Under the pieces are notes generated by a model that had not been told where the DNA came from, did no database searches, and saw only the letters and a program-made list of their open reading frames with translations. From the NCBI GenBank assembly GCA_947254205.1, contig CAMYCE010000019.1, positions 1 to 27,511 of the forward strand: a stretch of DNA of 27,511 nt, written 5' to 3'. The translations under genes and the position numbers were made by a program. Shown one piece after another: positions 7,223 through 15,951 of the stretch; the first letter of the stretch is position 1; the number at the start of each line of letters is the position of its first letter. The stretch comes from an uncultured Prevotellaceae bacterium. GTDB taxonomy: Bacteria > Bacteroidota > Bacteroidia > Bacteroidales > Muribaculaceae.

Positions 7223-8554
7223 ATGCTCACCCTTATTTATAATGGTGTCGTCGTGAACAACAATGGCTTGTTTAGGGGCTATGTGGTGATCGACGGCAAC
7301 CTCATTGCCGAAGTTGCTCAAGGCGTGCCAAGCCATGAACTGATGGAGCAGTGCCACGAGTGCCACGACGTGAATGGCGCCTATGTGATGCCCGGTGCCA
7401 TCGACGACCATGTGCACTTTCGCGAGCCCGGCATGACCCAAAAGGGCGACATTGCCAGCGAGAGCCGTGCTGCTGTGGCTGGTGGTGTCACCTCGGTGAT
7501 GGACATGCCCAACAACAAGCCCTTGACCACCACAATCGACTATCTTGAAGCCAAATATAGCAAGGCCGCACAAGTGTCGCCTGCCAACTACAGCTTTTAT
7601 ATTGGAGCCACCAACGACAATCTCGAAACGCTCAAGCACATCGACTACGGCAAGGTGTGTGGCGTGAAAGCCTTTTTGGGCTCGTCGACAGGAGGCATGC
7701 TGCTGAGCGACCCACAAGCCACCAAGCGATTGTTTCAAGAGGTTGGCACAATTATTGCTATTCACAGCGAAGATGAAGTGATCATCAATGCCAATCGCAA
7801 GCGACTGGTAGCCGAGTACGGCTTGGACCTGCCCTTAAAGTTTCATGAGCAAATACGCAGTGCCGAGGCCTGCTATGAGAGCACCTTGCGAGCCACAAGG
7901 CTGGCGCGCGAGTGTGGCACACGATTGCACGTGTTGCACCTCACCACGGCAAGAGAGCTTGCCTTGATCGACGGCCAAAACATCACTGGCGAGGCCACAG
8001 TGGCGCATTTGCTGTTCAGCAACCTCGACTATGAGCGACTGGGCAACCGCATCAAGTGCAACCCTGCCATCAAGAGCGTCCACGATCGCGATGCCATCAG
8101 GCAAGCTGTGGTTGAGGGCAAGTTGAGCGTGATTGGCACCGACCACGCCCCTCACCTGCCGAGCGAGAAGCAAGGCGGGTGCCTCAAGGCAGCATCGGGC
8201 ATGCCCATGGTGCAATTTTCGCTCATAGCCATGCTTGAGCTTGCACACCAAGGCGTATTCACGCCCCAACTGGTGGTAGAGCGCATGTGTCATGGCCCTG
8301 CCAAGCTCTATGGCATTGAGCGCAGAGGCTATCTGCAAAAAGGCTATTATGCCGACATCGCTATTGTGGAGCAAGTGCCACAAGGCTACACCATCAGCGA
8401 TAGCGACACGCTCTCGCCCTGTGGCTGGACACCGCTCAACGGCATGACGATGCATCATCGAGTGACCATGACCCTCGTGAACGGCCAAGTGGCCTATGCC
8501 CATGGCAAGGTGAACCATGACGTGCATGGCGAGCGGCTCAGGTTTACACATTAA
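7223..8554 (+). CDS. pyrC: Dihydroorotase, class I
   Basis: 443 aa. Amidohydrolase that cyclises carbamoyl-aspartate to dihydroorotate in pyrimidine synthesis. Metal ligands are visible: HVHFREPG (H63, H65), the carboxylated lysine candidate K149 in VKAFLGSSTGG, H181 in AIHSEDE, H236/H239 in HVLHLTT, and D307 in GTDHAPH. MDMPNNKP (93-100) is the substrate loop. Length and motifs fit the long class I type rather than the short E. coli type. Downstream, the ATPase gene starts 31 bp after the stop. Confidence 0.95.
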   Translation: MLTLIYNGVVVNNNGLFRGYVVIDGNLIAEVAQGVPSHELMEQCHECHDVNGAYVMPGAIDDHVHFREPGMTQKGDIASESRAAVAGGVTSVMDMPNNKPLTTTIDYLEAKYSKAAQVSPANYSFYIGATNDNLETLKHIDYGKVCGVKAFLGSSTGGMLLSDPQATKRLFQEVGTIIAIHSEDEVIINANRKRLVAEYGLDLPLKFHEQIRSAEACYESTLRATRLARECGTRLHVLHLTTARELALIDGQNITGEATVAHLLFSNLDYERLGNRIKCNPAIKSVHDRDAIRQAVVEGKLSVIGTDHAPHLPSEKQGGCLKAASGMPMVQFSLIAMLELAHQGVFTPQLVVERMCHGPAKLYGIERRGYLQKGYYADIAIVEQVPQGYTISDSDTLSPCGWTPLNGMTMHHRVTMTLVNGQVAYAHGKVNHDVHGERLRFTH

Positions 8555-8585
8555 AAAAGTATTTACACACACAAGCAGGCCAAAC

Positions 8586-11276
8586 ATGTCGCAGTCTACA
8601 CATCTCAAAGGTCTATCCCAAGCACAGGTGCAGGAAAGTCGCATTGCCTATGGCATCAACCGTCTCACTCCCCCACCACGCAAATCGCCATTCATTCAAT
8701 TTCTTGAAACGTTCAACACCCCCCTCATCAAAATTTTGCTGGTGGCATTGTTGCTATCGTCGGGCATCGCCCTCTATGAATATTTTGGCCTGCACATGGG
8801 AGCCGATTGTCTGCTGGAGCCTTTAGGCATTTTTCTTGCCGTGATTCTCGCCACCCTTGTTGGCTTTTTGGTTGAAATGAATGCCAACAAAAAGTTTGAC
8901 CTGCTCAACAAGATGAACGACGATGTGCCGGTGAAGGTAATGCGCTATGGAGGCATCACCCAAGTGCCTCGCAGCGAGATAGTGGTGGGCGACATTGTGA
9001 TGCTTGACGCTGGCGAGAACATTCCTGCCGATGGCGAGTTGCTCGATAGCGTGTCGATGACGGTGAACGAGAGTTCGTTTACAGGCGAGCCCACAGCCCG
9101 CAAGTCACACAAGGAGCAAGACCGAGACCCTGCCGCTACCTATCCCACCCATGTGCTATTGCGCGGTTCAAGCGTGGTTGAGGGGCATGGCGTGATGCAG
9201 GTGACACGCGTGGGCGATGCCACCGAATATGGTCAAGTCTACACCGAGGCGCAAATAGAGAACGACCTCACCACTCCACTCATGAAGCAGTTTGAACAAC
9301 TGGGCAGATGGATTGCACGAGGCAGCTACATCGTGGGCGGAGCAATCGTGGTGGGGCGCATTGCCCTTTTCTTCCTCGACGGCAATGGAGCACAAGACTT
9401 GCTTGCCACCATTCAATACATGATAGGCACCCTCATGCTGGCAGTGACCCTTATTGTGGTGTCGGTGCCCGAGGGGTTGCCCATGAGCGTGACCTTGAGC
9501 CTCGCCTTGAGCATGCGTCGCATGCTCGCCAGCGGCAACCTTGTGCGCAAAATGCACGCTTGCGAAACCATGGGAGCTACCACCATCATTTGCACCGACA
9601 AGACAGGAACGCTCACCCAAAACCAAATGCGCATCAATCAAGCCCACTTTCTTGGACTTGAAGGGGGCGACCAACTCAACGACAACGAGTTGAGCCAAAT
9701 CGTAGCCCACAACATTGCTTGCAACTCTACCGCCTTTCTTGAACAAAACGAGAAAGGCCTGCAAGTGATTGGCAACCCCACCGAGGGGGCATTGCTGCTG
9801 TGGCTGCAAGAAAAAGGCGTCAACTACCTCACCCTGCGCGAAAACAGCGAAGTTGAAGCCCAACTGCCCTTCTCAACCGAAAACAAGTATATGGCAACCG
9901 TTATCCACTGCCATGCCTTGGGTGGCAAACGCCTGCTACTGGTGAAAGGTGCCTCCGAAATCATCAGGCACTATTGTCATCAAGAATTGCAAGGCACAAG
10001 CTTTGACGAAATCAAAGAGGAATTGCTTGGCTACCAAAACAAAGCCATGCGCACCCTCGGCTTTGCCTATAAACTCCTCGACAACAGCGAAACAACACCC
10101 ATTGCCGGAGGCCAATTGCAGGTGCAAGGGCTCACTTTCATGGGCATAGTTGCCATTAGCGACCCCGTGCGCGACGATGTGCCAGCCGCCATCAAAGAGA
10201 GCATCAGGGCAGGCATCAGGGTGAAAATCGTGACAGGCGACACCCCCGGCACAGCCCGCGAAATAGGCCGTCAAGTGGGCCTTTGGGCCACAACCGATAG
10301 CGACAGAGTGCTCATATCGGGCGAAGAATTTGCAGCCCTGCCCGATGACCAAGCCGCCAAGCGCGCGCAAGAAATCAAAATCATGTCGCGTGCCCGACCT
10401 GCCGATAAAGCCCGGCTCGTGAAACTGCTGCAACAGCAAGGCGAAGTGGTGGCAGTGACCGGCGATGGCACCAACGACGCCCCTGCACTCAACGCCGCTC
10501 AAGTGGGCTTGTCGATGGGCGATGGCACCTCGGTGGCCAAAGAAGCCAGCGACATCACCATCATGGACAATTCATTTGCCAGCATTGGCAAAGCCGTGAT
10601 GTGGGGACGGTCGCTCTACAAAAACATTCAACGCTTCATCTTGTTTCAACTCACCGTCAATGTGGCCGCCTGTCTGCTGGTGGGCATCGCCTCGTTCATG
10701 AACGAGCAGCCTGCCCTGAGCGTGACCCAAATGCTGTGGGTGAATCTCATCATGGACACCTTTGCCGCTCTTGCCCTCGCCTCGTTGCCCCCCAATGCCG
10801 AAGTCATGAACGAGCAACCCCGTGAAAGCAACGCAACCATTATCACCAAGCCCATGGCACAATTCATCTTTGGTGTGGGCATCGCCTTTGCAGTGTCGAT
10901 GCTTGGCTTCTTTGCCTATCTGCTCTACCTGCACAACGACGGAGGCAGTTCGCTCATCAACAGTCGCATATCGGGCAACGAAATCTCGCTCTACTTTTCT
11001 ACTTTTGTGTTTCTACAATTCTGGAACCTGTTTAATGCCAAAGCATTCGACAGCGGACACTCGGCATTCTACAAGATGAGCAAGAGCAAGGTGTTTTTCA
11101 TGGTTATAGCCATCATTTTTATCGGGCAAATTCTTATCGTGCAATTGGGAGGCAAGATGTTTAATGTGCAGCCCATGACTCTCGTGCAATGGCTCAAGGT
11201 GATTGCTTTCACATCGCCAGTGCTCATTGTGGGCGAAATTTATCACCTATTGTCACGCAACAATAAAATTGCGTGA
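8586..11276 (+). CDS. Calcium-type P-type ATPase (P2B/PMCA-like)
   Basis: 896 aa from ATG 8586. The frame is open back to 8517, but that part overlaps pyrC and lacks the family N-terminus; MSQSTHLKGLSQAQVQESR fits the cation-ATPase N-terminal domain. Landmarks: actuator loop VNESSFTGEP (TGEP at 166-169), TM4 ion-site motif PEGLP (295-299), phosphorylated D338 in CTDKTGTLTQNQM, a nucleotide-binding KGASE, and hinge GDGTNDAP (626-633). PEGLP and the overall layout match Ca2+ export pumps of the PMCA type, but Na+ or Mn2+ cannot be excluded. The C-terminal third has six predicted TM helices, with the usual site motif WVNLIMDTFAALALA. It is last in the run with pyrC; no clear terminator follows. 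Confidence 0.92.
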   Translation: MSQSTHLKGLSQAQVQESRIAYGINRLTPPPRKSPFIQFLETFNTPLIKILLVALLLSSGIALYEYFGLHMGADCLLEPLGIFLAVILATLVGFLVEMNANKKFDLLNKMNDDVPVKVMRYGGITQVPRSEIVVGDIVMLDAGENIPADGELLDSVSMTVNESSFTGEPTARKSHKEQDRDPAATYPTHVLLRGSSVVEGHGVMQVTRVGDATEYGQVYTEAQIENDLTTPLMKQFEQLGRWIARGSYIVGGAIVVGRIALFFLDGNGAQDLLATIQYMIGTLMLAVTLIVVSVPEGLPMSVTLSLALSMRRMLASGNLVRKMHACETMGATTIICTDKTGTLTQNQMRINQAHFLGLEGGDQLNDNELSQIVAHNIACNSTAFLEQNEKGLQVIGNPTEGALLLWLQEKGVNYLTLRENSEVEAQLPFSTENKYMATVIHCHALGGKRLLLVKGASEIIRHYCHQELQGTSFDEIKEELLGYQNKAMRTLGFAYKLLDNSETTPIAGGQLQVQGLTFMGIVAISDPVRDDVPAAIKESIRAGIRVKIVTGDTPGTAREIGRQVGLWATTDSDRVLISGEEFAALPDDQAAKRAQEIKIMSRARPADKARLVKLLQQQGEVVAVTGDGTNDAPALNAAQVGLSMGDGTSVAKEASDITIMDNSFASIGKAVMWGRSLYKNIQRFILFQLTVNVAACLLVGIASFMNEQPALSVTQMLWVNLIMDTFAALALASLPPNAEVMNEQPRESNATIITKPMAQFIFGVGIAFAVSMLGFFAYLLYLHNDGGSSLINSRISGNEISLYFSTFVFLQFWNLFNAKAFDSGHSAFYKMSKSKVFFMVIAIIFIGQILIVQLGGKMFNVQPMTLVQWLKVIAFTSPVLIVGEIYHLLSRNNKIA

Positions 11277-11301
11277 GCATGAGTGATTTAGACATAAAAG
11301 T

Positions 11302-11332
11302 TTTGCTGTTTTATTGAAATGGCATAACTTTG
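11302..11332 (+). promoter_or_regulatory. Bacteroidota-type promoter for the beta-propeller gene
   Basis: TTTG (11302-11305), 19 nt, TAACTTTG (11325-11332), matching the Bacteroidota housekeeping consensus in both boxes and spacing. The predicted start near 11339 leaves a 26-nt leader to ATG 11365. This is the best promoter match in the window. Confidence 0.65.
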
Positions 11333-11364
11333 TGGAATAGAAAAAACCAAGAAAACTAAAGCAA

Positions 11365-12912
11365 ATGCTTTTCACTCTCAAGAAAAATTACAATTTCATG
11401 CGCTATTGGATTGCCTGTGCCATAGTCATTGCAACACACATCAGCGCCATAGCCCAAAACAACGAGAAAGTGCCACCCGTGGTGCACCCCAAAAAAGGAG
11501 TTGTGGCGCAAGATGCTAAAGGCGACATCAAACTCACTATCACAGCCCAAAAACACAACTTTGCAGGCTGTGGCAAAGAGAATCGCGACACCGACGTGTG
11601 GTCGCCCAAGTCGGTGCATTTTCACCCTAATGGCAAAAAATACTATATCAACTCGCTCGAAGGGTGCCTCACACTGGTGTATGATGCTACAAGCAATCGC
11701 AAACTCAAAGTAATCAAGCACCGCTTCAATGCCAAGAATGCCGCACTGTGGAGCAAGCCTTGTGGCTTGTTCCCCTTCACCCACTACAAGAAAAACCTCA
11801 ACACCTTTTGGGGGCGACCTGTTGAGAGCACCTTCTCACACAACGGACGCTACTTGTGGGTGCCCTACTACAGGCGCAGCTACGACATCAACGCCCAAGA
11901 CCCCAGCGCAATAGCCATTATCGACACACACACCGATAGCATCATCAAGGTGATGGAAACCGGCCCCCTGCCCAAAATGGTGGCAACCAGCAACAATGGC
12001 AAATACCTATCGGTGACCCACTGGGGCGACAACACCGTGGGGCTCATCGACATTTCAAGCAGCGAGCCTGCCCAATGGCACTATGTGAAATGCGTGACCA
12101 TCGACCACAAGCTCAAGCTCAACTTTAGCCTCACCAAGCCGGTAGACCGTGACATGCACAGTGGCTACCTGCTGCGTGGCACCGTGTTCACCCCCAACGA
12201 CCGCTATCTGCTCGTGGGTTGCATGGGTGGCGGCGGTGGCATTGCCGTGATCGACCTGCAATCGATGCAATATTTAGGCCGACTCACCGGCATCTACAAT
12301 GCCCGCCACCTGCTCATCAAAAATGGCTACCTCTATGCCAGCCTCAATGTGGCAGGAGTGGTGCAACGGCTCCCACTCAACAAGATAGAAGCCGCGATTC
12401 AACAACTAAAGGGAAAAACAGCCCCACTCAAGGGCTGGGAAACCTGCAAAGTGGGGGGCGGGGCACGCACGATCTCGGCTTCGCCCGGTGGCCACTACAT
12501 CTTTGCCGCCTGCAACTCGGCAAGCAAGCTGTGTGTGGTCGACACACGCACCATGAAGATGGTGACCAGCATTGCCATCGACTCCTACCCCGTGGGGCTC
12601 GACATCTCAGGCGACGGACGCCACATTATTGTGACCTCGCAAGGGCGCAAAGGGCATGGAGGCAATGCTATAAACATCATTGCCGCCGACTATGCCACGC
12701 CCGAACCCAACATGCTCACCGCCACAATCCAACCCCAAAGCAGCCCCGTTGCAACAACCTCGACTTCTTGCCAAGCCCAACAATCCATTCAAGAAGCCTT
12801 TAAAATGCCGTGGGTGCAACTGCTCACTATAGCCATGGGCATCGCCGTGGTTGTGGTCATCGTGCTTCTTCGCATTATCGCCAACAAGCACAAAAACAAG
12901 AAACAGGGCTAA
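11365..12912 (+). CDS. Exported YVTN/YncE-like beta-propeller protein with C-terminal membrane anchor
   Basis: 515 aa from ATG 11365; an ATG at 11398 (MRYWIACAIVIATHISAIAQ) is an alternative start with a more compact signal peptide. The body repeats blade-like units of the kind FxPNGKxYxVxxxxxxxVxVIDxxTxxxxxxI: VHFHPNGKKYYINS, TFSHNGRYLWVPY, IAIIDTHTDSIIKVM, VATSNNGKYLSVTHWG, VFTPNDRYLLVG, ASPGGHYIFAAC, LDISGDGRHIIVTS. These are typical of YVTN/YncE beta-propellers. A hydrophobic helix near the C-terminus (LLTIAMGIAVVVVIVLLRII) followed by a Lys-rich tail would anchor it with the propeller outside the cytoplasm. Ligand unknown. The next gene, a lipoprotein, begins 111 bp downstream. Confidence 0.82.
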   Translation: MLFTLKKNYNFMRYWIACAIVIATHISAIAQNNEKVPPVVHPKKGVVAQDAKGDIKLTITAQKHNFAGCGKENRDTDVWSPKSVHFHPNGKKYYINSLEGCLTLVYDATSNRKLKVIKHRFNAKNAALWSKPCGLFPFTHYKKNLNTFWGRPVESTFSHNGRYLWVPYYRRSYDINAQDPSAIAIIDTHTDSIIKVMETGPLPKMVATSNNGKYLSVTHWGDNTVGLIDISSSEPAQWHYVKCVTIDHKLKLNFSLTKPVDRDMHSGYLLRGTVFTPNDRYLLVGCMGGGGGIAVIDLQSMQYLGRLTGIYNARHLLIKNGYLYASLNVAGVVQRLPLNKIEAAIQQLKGKTAPLKGWETCKVGGGARTISASPGGHYIFAACNSASKLCVVDTRTMKMVTSIAIDSYPVGLDISGDGRHIIVTSQGRKGHGGNAINIIAADYATPEPNMLTATIQPQSSPVATTSTSCQAQQSIQEAFKMPWVQLLTIAMGIAVVVVIVLLRIIANKHKNKKQG

Positions 12913-13023
12913 CAGCCCCACTTCAAGTGCATTTAGCTGGCACTGTCATGCAATAATGAGGAGGTGTGGGCGTTTTCCAATAAAACATAGTTTCACACAC
13001 ACATCGAGATAGAACAAGACGCA

Positions 13024-14445
13024 ATGAAACATATATTCTACCTGCTGCTTTCAACCGCAATAGCAATAGTGACACTCACAGGGTGCATCAACGACGACTT
13101 CACAACAAGCCCGAGCGACGTGCTTGCTTTCTCGGCCGATACCGTGAAATTTGACACCGTGATCACCAAGCAAGGCACTGCCACCAAGCAATTTGTGATT
13201 TACAACAAAAGCAACAAACAGCTCAACATCTCTTCGATTCAAGTAGCAGGCACAAGTGATGCCAAATTCTATCTCAACGTTGACGGCACCAAGGGCAATG
13301 AGTTTCACAACATCGAGGTGAGAGGCAAAGACTCTATCTATGTGTTTGTCGAAGGATATATCGACGAGTTGTCGAAAGACGAACCCACCGAGTTTAACGA
13401 CCGCATCGACTTTGAAACCAATGGCGTGAAACAAAGCGTGGTGCTCAATGCATGGGGGCAAGACGTGGTGCGACTCAGCCATGCTGTCATCGACCATGAC
13501 ACCCACTTCACATCCCACAAGCCCTACCTCATCTACGACTCACTCACCATTGAGGAAAATGCCACTCTCACTATCGACCCCGGCGCCACCCTGCTCTTTC
13601 ACGACAAAGCATGGCTCAAGGCCTTGGGCACAGTAAAAGCGATGGGCACACAAGAAAAGCCCATCAGCTTGCGTGGCGACCGGCTCGACCATGTGGTGGG
13701 AGGCATTAGTTTCGACATCATGAGCAGCCAATGGGGAGGCGTGGCATTGATGGGCTATAACAACGAGTTCAACTATGTTGACATGCACAGCTCGGCTTGG
13801 GGCTTGCAAGTTGCAAGTCAAGACCCCACCCAACGCTCATTGCGCCTCTTCAACAGTGTGCTGCACAACTCGGGCACACAATGCCTGCTTGCCTCCAATG
13901 CATGGGTCGAGGCCGAGGGAACCGAGTTTAGCGATGCTCCCGAAGGGGTGGCGACCTTCATTGCCGGCAAGGTGAGAATCTCCCAATGCACCTTTGCCAA
14001 CTATTACCTGTTTAAGGCCATTAAAGGTGCCAACATAGTGCTGTTCAACCAAGATGAAGCAGGACAATTTGCTCCCATGGATTGTAGCATCAACAACAGC
14101 ATCTCCTATGGCCTGGGCTTGGACATCAACGACATTGCCAGCGAAAAAAACATCATGGGCACCAACATCTACTTTCACAACGTGCTCTTCAAGAGTGAGG
14201 GAAGCGACGACACCCACTTCTTCAACTGCGTGTGGAAAGGCGACCCCAAATTTAAGGTGAATCGCGACAAGTATATATTTGACTACCGCCTCAACAACGA
14301 GAGCCATGCCATTGCCAAGGGCGACCGCAGCCTGTGCCCCAAAAGCGCACGCTATGACCGCTTTGGCAACGACCGCTTCGCTCGCGATGGCATCGACCTT
14401 GGAGCCTATGTGTGGGTGGCCGAGCCTCAAGCTAAAAATCAATAA
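13024..14445 (+). CDS. Lipoprotein with right-handed beta-helix fold (predicted)
   Basis: 473 aa. The signal peptide ends in lipobox LTGC (Cys21), followed by INDDFTTS; the acidic +3/+4 residues are common in surface-exposed Bacteroidota lipoproteins. Residues about 30-145 look like an Ig-like domain of the choice-of-anchor type (FVIYNKSNKQLNISSIQVAG). From about 170 onward short beta-rungs such as LTIEENATLTIDPGATLLF, LFNSVLHNSGTQCLLASN and VRISQCTFANYY suggest a parallel beta-helix. The end (DGIDLGAYVW) matches the closing motif of pectate-lyase-like helix proteins, in which a D-x-GAYE-type end is common. No catalytic residues are evident, so an enzymatic role is not claimed. It is followed 26 bp later by the RsiV-like gene. 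Confidence 0.8.
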   Translation: MKHIFYLLLSTAIAIVTLTGCINDDFTTSPSDVLAFSADTVKFDTVITKQGTATKQFVIYNKSNKQLNISSIQVAGTSDAKFYLNVDGTKGNEFHNIEVRGKDSIYVFVEGYIDELSKDEPTEFNDRIDFETNGVKQSVVLNAWGQDVVRLSHAVIDHDTHFTSHKPYLIYDSLTIEENATLTIDPGATLLFHDKAWLKALGTVKAMGTQEKPISLRGDRLDHVVGGISFDIMSSQWGGVALMGYNNEFNYVDMHSSAWGLQVASQDPTQRSLRLFNSVLHNSGTQCLLASNAWVEAEGTEFSDAPEGVATFIAGKVRISQCTFANYYLFKAIKGANIVLFNQDEAGQFAPMDCSINNSISYGLGLDINDIASEKNIMGTNIYFHNVLFKSEGSDDTHFFNCVWKGDPKFKVNRDKYIFDYRLNNESHAIAKGDRSLCPKSARYDRFGNDRFARDGIDLGAYVWVAEPQAKNQ

Positions 14446-14471
14446 CATTAACTATAAAATTTTATAACGCT

Positions 14472-15335
14472 ATGAAAGGAATCCGTTTTTTAATTTTGTA
14501 TTGTAGCCTTTTTTTGGCCTGTAGCACATGCCAAGCAGGAGGCCATGCCAAAACCAGTCAAAACAAAACAAGCCCTCAAGAGCAGTGCCCCATGTTGTCG
14601 ATCACCACCATCAACGTCGATCACGACTGTGGCGTGTATCAAGGCTATCGGTCGGGCTTCTATGCCGTGGTCGACTTCCCCATGGGCAAAACAACAGTGG
14701 AGAGTGCCATCAAGGCATGGATCAACAATCGCCTAAACCCTTGGAAAGAGACACCCTACACCGGCGACATCAACGATGCCACAGCCATGTTGCAACACTA
14801 TTCAGCCAATTGCAAGAAAGTGAATGGCAGTCCACAAATCGAGGCCGAACTGCGAGCACAAAATGATGGTCAGGAGCCCCAATACAACAACGACACCACC
14901 AACACGTGGTTTCGCATGTTCGTCATCAAAAAAGAGTTTGAAAACGACCACATAGTGTCTTACAGCGCGGGCTGGTGTGCCTATAACGTGGGAAATGCCA
15001 CATCTTCGGCCAATTGCACCGACTGCACCTTTGACAAGCACACCGGCCAACAACTGAGCTGGGAAATGTTTAAAAAGAAAAAAGCGGTGCAAAAGTTAAT
15101 ACGCCAAGCCTTGATTGAAAAATTTGGCGACGATGCCAACCCCACGGGAGAAGGCGTGCCCATGCCCCAAGCCCCCTTATTCTTGAAAGATGGAGTGAGG
15201 TTTGACTATGGCAACTACACTGTGGGCGAAGCACACTACTATGAAACTCATGAGGAGTTCCCATCGTGTTTTATTCCCTATAAAAAATTATTGCCACTCT
15301 TGACCCTCAAAGCCGGTAAGTTATTAAAATTATAA
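14472..15335 (+). CDS. Exported RsiV/DUF3298-family-like protein
   Basis: 287 aa. A hydrophobic signal (MKGIRFLILYCSLFLACSTC) precedes a polar region. FLAC is a poor lipobox, so secretion may be through signal peptidase I. The C-terminal half has the pattern of DUF3298/RsiV domains: FDKHTGQQLSWEMF, a helical stretch, FLKDGVRFDYGNYTVGEAH and the closing IPYKKLLPLL. In RsiV this domain binds lysozyme as part of an anti-sigma system, but here no anti-sigma segment or sigma factor is present, so only the fold is inferred. Probably co-transcribed with the preceding lipoprotein gene. Confidence 0.72.
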   Translation: MKGIRFLILYCSLFLACSTCQAGGHAKTSQNKTSPQEQCPMLSITTINVDHDCGVYQGYRSGFYAVVDFPMGKTTVESAIKAWINNRLNPWKETPYTGDINDATAMLQHYSANCKKVNGSPQIEAELRAQNDGQEPQYNNDTTNTWFRMFVIKKEFENDHIVSYSAGWCAYNVGNATSSANCTDCTFDKHTGQQLSWEMFKKKKAVQKLIRQALIEKFGDDANPTGEGVPMPQAPLFLKDGVRFDYGNYTVGEAHYYETHEEFPSCFIPYKKLLPLLTLKAGKLLKL

Positions 15336-15417
15336 CCCGACCGGAATGCTATCTCACAGCATAATTCACAAGCGACAATATCATTCACAATATAAATTGA
15401 AAAAAAATAGCAAAATA

Positions 15418-15448
15418 TTTCCTATATGATTTTTTTACATTAAATTTG
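15418..15448 (+). promoter_or_regulatory. Bacteroidota-type promoter for the 15481-17261 gene pair
   Basis: TTTC (15418-15421), 19 nt, TAAATTTG (15441-15448). The -7 box fits fully and the -33 box has one mismatch. The predicted start is near 15455, within a markedly AT-rich intergenic stretch. It supports ATG 15481 over a TTG at 15472. Confidence 0.5.
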
Positions 15449-15480
15449 CACACAGTATAACAACTTTTTAATTGACTAAC

Positions 15481-15951
15481 ATGAAATTTACCAAAGTACA
15501 ATCCGTGCTGTGTAGTTTCTTTCTTTTATCTGGTTTTTCCTTCAGCATGCATGCTCAGGAGATGAAGGTATTTAAAAAAGATGGAACACACCAAAGCTTT
15601 AAACTCAAAGAAATCAGTAAGATGTTCTGCAAAGACGCACAATTCCATGTAATGGAAACGAAAGATGTAAAAATCCCCCTTACTGACATTTCAGTTATTA
15701 AATTTGTGAATGCCGCAGGTCTTGAAACCCCTCGTGTAGTTGATTCAGAATCTTTCTCAGTTAAAGTATGTGATCGAATCATCAAAATTGAAGGCATTAA
15801 CGCCGGATGCGTAAACATCTACAGCATTGGAGGGCAAAATCTCTATTCCAATCCCGAATGGAAAGGTGAGGACATAACATTATCTCATGTTACCGGTGGC
15901 ATCTATTTAATTAAAGTAAACAACAAAACCAACAAAATTATTATCAAATGA
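15481..15951 (+). CDS. Small secreted protein with type IX-like C-terminal sorting domain
   Basis: 156 aa from ATG 15481. The signal peptide (MKFTKVQSVLCSFFLLSGFS) is probably cleaved near SMHAQ. The N-terminal half holds a motif frequent in secreted Bacteroidota proteins, KVFKKDGTHQSFKLKEISKM, echoed in its neighbour. The C-terminal half (VNIYSIGGQNLY, GGIYLIKVNNKTNKIIIK) has the layout of a T9SS type A sorting domain, so almost the whole mature protein is a short strand motif plus a targeting tail. The stop overlaps the next start (ATGA, 15948-15951), implying translational coupling. Composition is more AT-rich than surrounding genes. No enzyme motif is present; function unknown. Confidence 0.75.
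   Translation: MKFTKVQSVLCSFFLLSGFSFSMHAQEMKVFKKDGTHQSFKLKEISKMFCKDAQFHVMETKDVKIPLTDISVIKFVNAAGLETPRVVDSESFSVKVCDRIIKIEGINAGCVNIYSIGGQNLYSNPEWKGEDITLSHVTGGIYLIKVNNKTNKIIIK

Noticed and set aside
7835..8644. Open frame of 269 codons on the minus strand opposite pyrC
   Set aside because: Antisense to a conserved enzyme; His/Cys-rich, low-quality translation typical of a shadow frame.
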